The notes below the pieces were generated by a model. The model had not been told where the DNA came from, did no database searches, and worked only from the letters and a program-made list of their open reading frames with translations. Below are positions 7,863 through 12,738 of a stretch of 12,738 nt of DNA, in pieces. The position numbers and the translations under genes were made by a program. How positions within the stretch are numbered: position 1 is the first letter of the stretch; each line of letters opens with the position of its first letter. The stretch lies in assembly GCA_002419025.1 (NCBI GenBank), contig DIFG01000033.1, forward strand, positions 2,817 through 15,554, written 5' to 3'. The DNA comes from Deltaproteobacteria bacterium UBA5754. Lineage in GTDB: Bacteria > Desulfobacterota > Dissulfuribacteria > Dissulfuribacterales > UBA5754.

Positions 7863-8161
7863 CACAGGCTCCCCCCTGTTTCGTCGTTTCGGGGCGCCGC
7901 TGGAAGATCGCCCTCCCAGGCCCCGAGGAGGCTCAGGGACCCTTCAGAGGCCCCGATGATGAGGGTCTTGTCACCGACCCGGACGAGGCAGAGGTGTTTT
8001 CTGGGAAGGATGGTCCGGGTCGCAAGGACCTGGATGGGATTGGGTCCTCCTCCGGAAAACCGGGGAGCCAGGCGCCGAAGTAGGGCTGCCCCCAACAACA
8101 GGAGCCCGAGGACGAGGACAAAGGCCCCGATCACCCTCACCATGGATCCCACCCCTTCCAT
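7862..8161 (-). CDS. fliO: Flagellar assembly protein FliO
   Basis: Small bitopic membrane protein that acts as a scaffold or stabiliser during FliP ring assembly. The 99-residue protein has one hydrophobic helix at residues 8-28 followed by RRLAPRF and a short cytoplasmic beta-rich domain (IQVLATRTILPRKHLCLVRVGDKTLIIG; key residues include R54 and G63) typical of FliO. FliO is poorly conserved, so the call rests on this pattern plus its position between fliN and fliP. The ATG at 8161 has GGAGG four nt upstream; an internal ATG at 8143 has a weaker site. It overlaps fliP by one base. Confidence 0.9.
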   Translation of the reverse strand: MEGVGSMVRVIGAFVLVLGLLLLGAALLRRLAPRFSGGGPNPIQVLATRTILPRKHLCLVRVGDKTLIIGASEGSLSLLGAWEGDLPAAPRNDETGGSL

Positions 8162-8170
8162 TCTCCCTCC

Positions 8171-8731
8171 CTATCCGAGATTTTTCACCCGGTCCACCGG
8201 GCTGATGATCTCCGTCAAACGAATCCCGAACTTATCGTTCATCACCACGACCTCTCCCTTGGCCATTAGCCTCTGATTTACGAAGATCTCGGCGACCTCG
8301 CCCGCCTCCTTGTCAAGGGGAATGACGGCGCCCTGACCAAGGGCGAGGAGCTCCCGAATCTGGAGGCGCGTACGTCCGAGCTCCACCGAGACGGTGAGGG
8401 GGATGTCGAGTATGAGGTCCAGGTTGCCCTTTCCACCGTTTGGTCCCGAAAGGGTCTGGGAAAGCTCCTGAAACGAGGGGGTCTGGGAGGCCCCTCTATT
8501 CACGTCGTCCTTTTTCTGTATGCCCTCGTCCGTTTTGGGTCCGTCGGCAGGGGCTGTTTTCTCTTCCATGGCCTTGGCTGCCGCCTTATCACCTCCGGCC
8601 GCCGCCTCTGCGAAGGCCGAGGACCAGTCGAGGTCATCATTCGTGGGATTCTTTGCCGTATCCCCAGGGGGGGCGGCGTTCGCGCCGGTCCCTTCCTCAA
8701 GGAGCTTGTCCAATTCTTCTTGACTCAGCAT
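8171..8731 (-). CDS. fliN: Flagellar motor switch protein FliN
   Basis: C-ring protein that forms the base of the rotor switch with FliM and binds FliH/ATPase complexes for export. The 186-residue protein has a C-terminal SpoA/FliN domain at about residues 103-180 (LDLILDIPLTVSVELGRTRL, then FVNQRLMAKGEVVVMNDKFGIRLTEI). Residues 2-14 (LSQEELDKLLEEG) resemble the CheY-P binding motif of FliM and FliY, and NDDLDWSSAFAEA at 31-43 recalls the short N-terminal motif of enterobacterial FliN. A low-complexity Ala/Gly/Pro/Lys linker joins the parts, making it longer than the about 137-residue E. coli protein. The start is uncertain: ATG at 8731 is chosen, but a GTG at 8743 (adding MKKD) is possible; AGAGGGG lies about 11 nt before the ATG. 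It is 35 nt downstream of fliM. Confidence 0.93.
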   Translation of the reverse strand: MLSQEELDKLLEEGTGANAAPPGDTAKNPTNDDLDWSSAFAEAAAGGDKAAAKAMEEKTAPADGPKTDEGIQKKDDVNRGASQTPSFQELSQTLSGPNGGKGNLDLILDIPLTVSVELGRTRLQIRELLALGQGAVIPLDKEAGEVAEIFVNQRLMAKGEVVVMNDKFGIRLTEIISPVDRVKNLG

Positions 8732-8766
8732 GTCCTTTTTCACCCCTCTCAGTGCTCAGACTTCCG

Positions 8767-9753
8767 TCACGCCGCCTCTACGGTCTTCACCACCCGGACC
8801 GCCCGCCGACCCTTTACAACCCCGGGCGCCACCCGGTATTTTGGGCGTCCTTCCACAAGGAGGTCGAGGAGATCGTCCATGCCGGTCTCGAGCGGGATGA
8901 CATCCCCAGGCGTGAGCGCGATGAGTTCCGCCCCCTTGAGAGACGCCCTTCCGAGGATCACGGAGGCAGTGACATCGGTCTGACTCAGGTTTTTTGCCAA
9001 GGTCTTCCGCCATTCAGGATCGACGGTCTCGTCCCCTTGAAAGGTCTTCTGGAGACGGGCTCTGACGGGCTGGAGAAGGGCCATGGGAAGACAGAGTGTG
9101 ATGGATCCGCTCATCTCGTCGATCTCAAGCTGGTAACGGGAAATAAGAACCGAGTCGTCTTCCTGGACGATCTTTGCGAATTGGGGATTGATCTCGCTCC
9201 TTATATAGTTGATTTTGACGGGCATGAGGTTCTGCCATGCCTTTTCCAGATCAGTCAGGAGTGAGGTGACGATCCTCAGGATGAGCCGCTGTTCTATGGA
9301 TGTGAATTCCCTGCCCTCGATCCTGCTCTGGCCGAGTTTAGTGGCCCCAAGGAAGATCTCCACGATTGAAAAGACCATCTGGGGGTCGATCACCATGAGA
9401 ATGTGTCCCCTCAGGGGTTCCATCTTAAGAATATGAAGGCTGCTGGGTACCGGGATGCGGCGGAGAAATTCCTGAAAGGAGATGACCTCCGGGGGAATGG
9501 CCGCGGAATCGACGTAGAGACGGAGCTGGGATGACAGGGTCCCTCGAAGACTCCGGTTGAACTGGTCCTGGATGACGTCGAAACCCGGAAGTTTCACCCG
9601 GGCGGGACGGGAGTTTTTTCGGAAATCAAAGGGAACGGCCGAACCCATGTCCGCCTGTGGGACCTTGGCCCCCTCCTCAGGCAACTGGTCCGTGACCGTG
9701 TCCAGCCCGCCCAGGAGGGCGTCAATTTCGTCCTGGCTGAGTATCTGGGCCAT
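8767..9753 (-). CDS. fliM: Flagellar motor switch protein FliM
   Basis: C-ring protein that receives the CheY-P signal and, with FliG and FliN, sets rotation direction. The 328-residue protein has the CheY-P binding peptide ILSQDEIDALLGG at residues 4-16, a flexible linker, a CheC-like middle domain at about 45-230 (FDVIQDQFNRSLR, then IEGREFTSIEQRLI at 145-158), and a C-terminal SpoA domain at about 250-322. The FliG-contacting loop that usually contains GGxG reads FLGATKLG at 134-141. The start lies 6 nt after the fliL stop with AGGA overlapping that stop. Product identity is secure; only the loop is unusual. Confidence 0.97.
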   Translation of the reverse strand: MAQILSQDEIDALLGGLDTVTDQLPEEGAKVPQADMGSAVPFDFRKNSRPARVKLPGFDVIQDQFNRSLRGTLSSQLRLYVDSAAIPPEVISFQEFLRRIPVPSSLHILKMEPLRGHILMVIDPQMVFSIVEIFLGATKLGQSRIEGREFTSIEQRLILRIVTSLLTDLEKAWQNLMPVKINYIRSEINPQFAKIVQEDDSVLISRYQLEIDEMSGSITLCLPMALLQPVRARLQKTFQGDETVDPEWRKTLAKNLSQTDVTASVILGRASLKGAELIALTPGDVIPLETGMDDLLDLLVEGRPKYRVAPGVVKGRRAVRVVKTVEAA

Positions 9754-9759
9754 GGGATC

Positions 9760-10290
9760 CTACTGGACGACGAACTGGGAAAAATAGACGTTGAGGATGC
9801 GGTCATGGCCCACGATCCGGCCTACCCTCGCCGCGATCTCGTCCCGAAGGCGGATCTTTCCCTCAAGGGTGATGATCTCTTCAAGCGTCTTGCTGCTCAT
9901 AAGAAGGAGGATGTCGTTTCTGATGTTGGCGATACGCTTCTCAAAGTCCGATTTGGCCGATTCATCTGTGAGTTCGATGGTGATGGACACCTTGAGGAAG
10001 TGTCTCACGCGGGGATCGGCAAGATTCACTACAAAGGGCTCGAGATCCACAGTAACGCCCATGGAGCCTGTCTGAGCGGCTTGCGTGGCCTTTTTTGTCT
10101 CGTCCTGGGCGATCTGCGCAGCGAGCTTTTCATCTGAAGGGGCGGAAAAGAAGAAGAAATACGCGCCGGCTCCGACCCCTGCGAGGATGAGCACGACAAT
10201 GACCAGCAGGATCATGAGAAACGGCCTGCCCTTTTTTTTCTTGCCTTCCTGGACCTCGGCCTCGGCCTGGTCCTTTTCCTTCTCGGCCAT
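9760..10290 (-). CDS. fliL: Flagellar basal body-associated protein FliL
   Basis: Single-pass inner-membrane protein that surrounds the MotA/MotB stator and stabilises torque generation. The 176-residue protein has a charged cytoplasmic N-terminus (MAEKEKDQ, then KKKKGR), one transmembrane helix at about residues 24-48, and a periplasmic FliL domain (LEPFVVNLADPRVRHFLKVSI at 83-103, then a C-terminal helix and ILNVYFSQFVVQ at 165-176). The ATG at 10290 is preceded by AGGAG with 6 nt spacing; the frame stays open to 10374, but that extension would run through the predicted transcription start and has no family resemblance. First gene of the flagellar operon, directly downstream of a sigma-54 type promoter. 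Confidence 0.95.
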   Translation of the reverse strand: MAEKEKDQAEAEVQEGKKKKGRPFLMILLVIVVLILAGVGAGAYFFFFSAPSDEKLAAQIAQDETKKATQAAQTGSMGVTVDLEPFVVNLADPRVRHFLKVSITIELTDESAKSDFEKRIANIRNDILLLMSSKTLEEIITLEGKIRLRDEIAARVGRIVGHDRILNVYFSQFVVQ

Positions 10291-10296
10291 TAGAGA

Positions 10297-10301
10297 CTCC
10301 T
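10297..10301 (-). promoter_or_regulatory. Ribosome binding site of fliL
   Basis: AGGAG on the minus strand, 6 nt before the ATG at 10290. It fixes the fliL start at MAEKEKD rather than the open upstream extension. Confidence 0.7.
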
Positions 10302-10324
10302 GATGGGTGCTGCGGGGTAAATCA

Positions 10325-10340
10325 AGCAAGACCCATGCCA
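10325..10340 (-). promoter_or_regulatory. Sigma-54 (RpoN) -24/-12 promoter of the fliL operon
   Basis: The minus strand reads TGGCATGGGTCTTGCT. Against the sigma-54 consensus TGGCACG-N4-TTGCW this differs at one base (C to T), and the invariant GG and GC are separated by the required 10 nt. With GC at -13/-12 the predicted start of transcription is near 10314, giving a leader of about 24 nt that carries the fliL ribosome site. Sigma-54 control with a flagellar enhancer-binding activator (FlrC/FleR/FlgR type) is established for middle flagellar genes in many polar-flagellated bacteria; its use here is inferred. Confidence 0.8.
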
Positions 10341-10401
10341 CGCGCAATTCGGCAATGGAAGACGTTTTAGGCAAATAATGAACTAAAATAAAAGAATATT
10401 T

Positions 10402-10428
10402 GGATGTTGTTCTGAAAGCCGGATGTTG
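10402..10428 (-). repeat. Paired 8-nt direct repeat upstream of the sigma-54 promoter
   Basis: CAACATCC occurs twice on the minus strand, at 10421-10428 and 10402-10409, 19 nt apart start to start. Relative to the predicted transcription start near 10314 they lie at about -88 to -114, the range where enhancer-binding proteins of sigma-54 promoters bind. An AT-rich stretch (10373-10401) separates them from the promoter. The repeat is seen directly; an activator-binding role is inference, and 8-nt repeats can arise by chance. Confidence 0.35.
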
Positions 10429-10433
10429 CGGCT
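10417..10433 (-). terminator. Weak hairpin after the nitrilase-nucleotidyltransferase gene
   Basis: On the minus strand AGCCG and CGGCT form a 5-bp stem around a 7-nt loop, beginning 2 nt after the stop codon at 10436, followed by only TTTC before the sequence becomes mixed. The stem is short and the T tract poor, so termination may be inefficient; some readthrough into fliL is possible. Confidence 0.25.
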
Positions 10434-10435
10434 GG

Positions 10436-11722
10436 TCAGGATTTTGACGATCTCGTCCCGATGGCGTAAAGGATCCGGCTCGTGGAGACGTCGTGCTCGA
10501 AGGGGATGCGGACGACCTTTCCGCCCCGGGATTTTACGTAATCGGCCCCGGCGATCTCCTCTTCCTTCCAGTCCGCGCCCTTTACGAGTACTTCCGGGCA
10601 AAGGGCCTCGATGAGGCGGATGGGTGTGGGGGCGTCAAAGATGACCACGGCGTCCACGCATTCGAGGGCGGCGAGTATGCGGGCGCGCTGGCCTTCGGGC
10701 GTGACCGGACGGCCTTCCCCTTTGATGGCCCGGACGGAGGCGTCGCTGTTGAGCCCTACCACGAGGAAGTCTCCGAGAGATCTGGCCTTTTCAAGATAGT
10801 CCACGTGGCCCGCGTGGAGGAGGTCGAAACAGCCGTTCGTAAAGACCATCTTTTGCCCTGTCACGGCCCTTCGTTCGATGAGCCTCACGAGGCCCTCTTC
10901 TGCGAGGATCTTTCGGCCGGATCGGTGCAGCCACTCTCCGGGGGGAAGGACCGTTACAAATGCCTTTCTGGCCTTTTCCACATCTGCCGGATTCACATCC
11001 GCGATTATGGCGTCCTCGTCCTCCTCGGCCTTGGCTATAACCTCGCCGGTGGGGTCTAAGATGCGGCTTTCGCCGCCGAAAAAGACCCCGCCCACCTCTC
11101 CCCAGGCGTTCGCCGCGGCGACAAAGCCCTGGTTTTCGATGGCACGGGCCTCGAGAAGGCGGATGAATGCATCTTTCCGGACACGGGGCCAGAGGGCCGA
11201 GACCAGGAGGATTCGGATACCCTGAAACGCGAGATGCCTAGCAAGTTCCGGGAATCGCAGGTCAAAGCATGTCAGAAAGCCGACAGGGATCTTCCCGTCC
11301 CGGAGTTTCATGTGATAAATGCCTGGTTCACGTCCCTGGGAATAGATCCTGTCCTCTCCCAGGGGGGCGAAGAGGTGGATCTTGCGGTACGGCACATGCG
11401 TTCCGCCGGGGCTGGTCACGAACGTGGCATTGAAGAGGCGGCCTTCGGAGGCCTGATCCGGTTCGGGAAGGGTCCCGACAAAGGTCACCCCGAGTTTTTC
11501 AGCGGTCTCCTCCATGAGATGGACCAGCCTTGGGGTCTCCTGCCCGATCTTTTCGTCTCCCTCATCCAGGGGTCCGGTGGCCCAGAGTTCGGGAAGAAGG
11601 ATGAGATCGGCGCCGGATGCGGCGAGCCGCACGCTGGCCTCCTTCACCCTGCGCCAGTTTTCAAAGGGCGCGAGGTGAATGGGCGTGTTCTGGATGATGC
11701 CGATTCGAAAGGCGGAGCTCAT
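10436..11722 (-). CDS. Fusion: nitrilase-family amidohydrolase + RfaE2/HldE-type nucleotidyltransferase
   Basis: This 428-residue protein joins two complete domains. Residues about 5-265 are a carbon-nitrogen hydrolase with the Glu-Lys-Cys triad visible as E45 (LPEL), K114 (YRKIHLF) and C152 (TCFDLRFPE), and EARAIENQGFVAAAN at 191-205; it resembles the omega-amidase/YafV branch. Residues about 270-425 match the RfaE2 (HldE C-terminal) domain that transfers AMP to heptose-1-phosphate in ADP-heptose synthesis: VFTNGCFDLLHAGH at 293-306 with the HxGH nucleotidyltransferase motif, VVGLNSDASVRAIKG at 321-335, VLVKGADW at 378-385 and a STSRI end motif. The ATG at 11722 overlaps the epimerase stop as ATGA, which sets the start; the open extension to 11794 is rejected. 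The heptose kinase domain (RfaE1) is absent here. Amidase substrate and the reason for the fusion are unknown. Confidence 0.88.
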   Translation of the reverse strand: MSSAFRIGIIQNTPIHLAPFENWRRVKEASVRLAASGADLILLPELWATGPLDEGDEKIGQETPRLVHLMEETAEKLGVTFVGTLPEPDQASEGRLFNATFVTSPGGTHVPYRKIHLFAPLGEDRIYSQGREPGIYHMKLRDGKIPVGFLTCFDLRFPELARHLAFQGIRILLVSALWPRVRKDAFIRLLEARAIENQGFVAAANAWGEVGGVFFGGESRILDPTGEVIAKAEEDEDAIIADVNPADVEKARKAFVTVLPPGEWLHRSGRKILAEEGLVRLIERRAVTGQKMVFTNGCFDLLHAGHVDYLEKARSLGDFLVVGLNSDASVRAIKGEGRPVTPEGQRARILAALECVDAVVIFDAPTPIRLIEALCPEVLVKGADWKEEEIAGADYVKSRGGKVVRIPFEHDVSTSRILYAIGTRSSKS

Positions 11723-12678
11723 GCGGCAAGGGCGGAAAGTTTCCACTTGAGTGTCTCGACAAGCCCATCTTCGAGCACGGTTGTGGGCGCCCATTTCAGG
11801 CCCTTTCGCGCACGGTCCACCAAGAGGCAGCTTCGGCTGAGGTCGCCGGGGCGGGCGATGGCCGTGAGAGGCTCCTTGAGGGCGGGGTCGAGAGGGCGTT
11901 TCCTTTCGATCGCAAAACAGATCGCGTCAAAGAGTTCACGGGTCTTCGTCTCCCTGCCGGTCCCGATGTTGAAGGCCGAGCCGCTTCCCAGCTCGAGGGC
12001 AAGGAGGTTCGCCTGCACCACGTCTCCCACGAAGCAATAGTCCCGGATCATGCCCATCGGGGCGTCTGGGTAGTGGTAGATCGTGCATGGCCTCTCGCTG
12101 AGGAGCCTGTCCATGAAGATGGCCACGACCCCCGCCTCCCCGTGGGGCACCTGCCTGGGGCCGTAGACGTTGGCATAGCGGAGGACCGTGAAGTCAAGGC
12201 CGTGTTGGTGCCTGTAAAAGGCAAGGTAATTTTCAGAGACGGCCTTGGCGATGGCATAGGGAGAGAGGGCGAGGGCAGGGGACGACTCGCTCGTTGGATA
12301 CTCTTCGGCCTCTCCATAGATGGCCCCTCCTGAAGAGATGAAGATGATCTTTCGGACCCTGTAATTCCGCGCCCCTTCGAGAATATTCAAAAATCCATCG
12401 ATGTTCACCGAGGCGTCGAAAAGGGGATCCTCCACCGAGGCCGGGACAGAGATCTGGGCCGCATGGTGGTTGATGATCTCGGGCCGCTCGAACTCGAGCA
12501 TCTTCCCGAGCTCGGGGCTCCGGATGTCCATGAGATAAAAACGCGCCTGCGGATTCAGGTTCTCCCGCTTGCCCGAGTAGAGATTGTCCACGACGACAAC
12601 CTCGTGCCCGGCCTTGATGTATGCATCCACCACATTCGAGCCGATGAATCCGGCCCCACCCGTGACAAGGATCTTCAT
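11719..12678 (-). CDS. NAD-dependent nucleotide-sugar epimerase (UDP-glucose 4-epimerase type, extended SDR)
   Basis: A cytoplasmic extended short-chain dehydrogenase that probably epimerises or otherwise modifies an NDP-sugar for surface polysaccharide. The 319-residue protein has the NAD-binding Rossmann motif TGGAGFIGSN at residues 6-15, the acidic ribose-binding D31, the SSGGAIYGE strand at 115-123, catalytic Tyr141 and Lys145 in SPYAIAK, and LRYANVYGPRQ at 166-176. The length and motifs fit GalE-like proteins, but substrate cannot be assigned, so GalE, WbpP-like or related functions remain possible. The ATG at 12678 has GGAGGG seven nt upstream; an ATG inside that site and one at 12729 are rejected. 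Its end overlaps the next gene by 4 nt, so both are probably translated together in a sugar-precursor unit. Confidence 0.92.
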   Translation of the reverse strand: MKILVTGGAGFIGSNVVDAYIKAGHEVVVVDNLYSGKRENLNPQARFYLMDIRSPELGKMLEFERPEIINHHAAQISVPASVEDPLFDASVNIDGFLNILEGARNYRVRKIIFISSGGAIYGEAEEYPTSESSPALALSPYAIAKAVSENYLAFYRHQHGLDFTVLRYANVYGPRQVPHGEAGVVAIFMDRLLSERPCTIYHYPDAPMGMIRDYCFVGDVVQANLLALELGSGSAFNIGTGRETKTRELFDAICFAIERKRPLDPALKEPLTAIARPGDLSRSCLLVDRARKGLKWAPTTVLEDGLVETLKWKLSALAA

Positions 12679-12685
12679 GCGGTCT

Positions 12686-12691
12686 CCCTCC
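12686..12691 (-). promoter_or_regulatory. Ribosome binding site of the epimerase gene
   Basis: GGAGGG on the minus strand, 7 nt before the ATG at 12678. It supports the MKILVTGG start over the upstream in-frame ATG codons. Confidence 0.7.
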
Positions 12692-12695
12692 ATAT

Positions 12696-12720
12696 TTGAT
12701 GGTCTCGTAATGAAAGTCGA
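12696..12720 (+). repeat. Short intergenic repeat, copy 2 (upstream of the epimerase)
   Basis: The plus strand reads TTGATGGTCTCGTAATGAAA followed by GTCGA. It matches copy 1 (minus strand of 1-23) with one mismatch and a 2-nt insertion, so the two copies are in inverted orientation across the locus. It lies 17 nt upstream of the epimerase start codon and just 4 nt from its ribosome site, so it may be within the leader or promoter. No convincing -35/-10 pair is visible in the 60 bases available upstream of the gene. Confidence 0.6.
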
Positions 12721-12738
12721 AAATTCCAATTTGGCGTC

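Noticed and set aside
10291..10374. 28-residue N-terminal extension of fliL
   Set aside because: It would include the sigma-54 promoter and the predicted transcription start; the internal ATG has a good Shine-Dalgarno and typical FliL N-terminus.
11723..11794. 24-residue N-terminal extension of the nitrilase-nucleotidyltransferase fusion
   Set aside because: It overlaps the conserved epimerase C-terminus; the ATG at 11722 gives the usual short lead into the first nitrilase strand (FRIGIIQ) and an ATGA junction.
12679..12738. Possible sigma-70 promoter for the epimerase
   Set aside because: The 60 bases contain TTGGAA- and AAATAT-like pieces but not at acceptable spacing; the promoter may lie beyond the window.

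Overview
The window is almost entirely one leftward (minus-strand) flagellar operon, preceded by a two-gene carbohydrate-related unit transcribed in the same direction. All genes read from high to low coordinates. No stretch longer than about 150 bases lacks a gene, and I see no rRNA, tRNA, CRISPR array, transposase or phage gene.

The organism is a motile, GC-rich Gram-negative bacterium. The gene order fliL-fliM-fliN-fliO-fliP-fliQ-fliR-flhB-flhA-flhF-flhG-fliA, the presence of the polar-flagellum placement pair FlhF/FlhG, a good sigma-54 promoter ahead of fliL, and a lipopolysaccharide heptose adenylyltransferase domain all fit Desulfobacterota (former Deltaproteobacteria) or a close relative. 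This placement is inference from gene order and protein style, not from a database search.

Layout from the upstream (right) end: a 25-nt repeat (12696-12720); an extended-SDR nucleotide-sugar epimerase (11719-12678); a gene overlapping it by ATGA that fuses a nitrilase-family amidase to an RfaE2/HldE-type nucleotidyltransferase (10436-11722); a 145-nt gap with a weak hairpin, paired 8-nt direct repeats, an AT-rich stretch and a near-consensus -24/-12 promoter (10325-10340); then twelve tightly packed flagellar genes from fliL (10290) to fliA (ends at 31); and finally an inverted copy of the same repeat (1-23).

The flagellar genes fall into three groups. fliL, fliM and fliN encode the motor and switch (stator-associated FliL; C-ring proteins FliM and FliN). 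fliO, fliP, fliQ, fliR, flhB and flhA encode the complete membrane part of the flagellar type III export apparatus. flhF, flhG and fliA control where and how many flagella are made and drive late gene expression. Spacing is nearly always under 40 nt, and flhF/flhG, flhG/fliA and fliO/fliP overlap. One RpoN-dependent transcript could therefore supply switch, export gate, placement system and the late sigma factor, so that the middle flagellar class switches on the sigma-28 class.

The least ordinary items are the nitrilase-nucleotidyltransferase fusion, the inverted repeat pair bracketing the locus, the 53-nt flhG/fliA coding overlap that encodes a membrane-anchor-like FlhG tail, and the atypical FliM and FliN motifs. 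The rest is a normal, apparently intact flagellar locus; I do not see a wholly new system in it.
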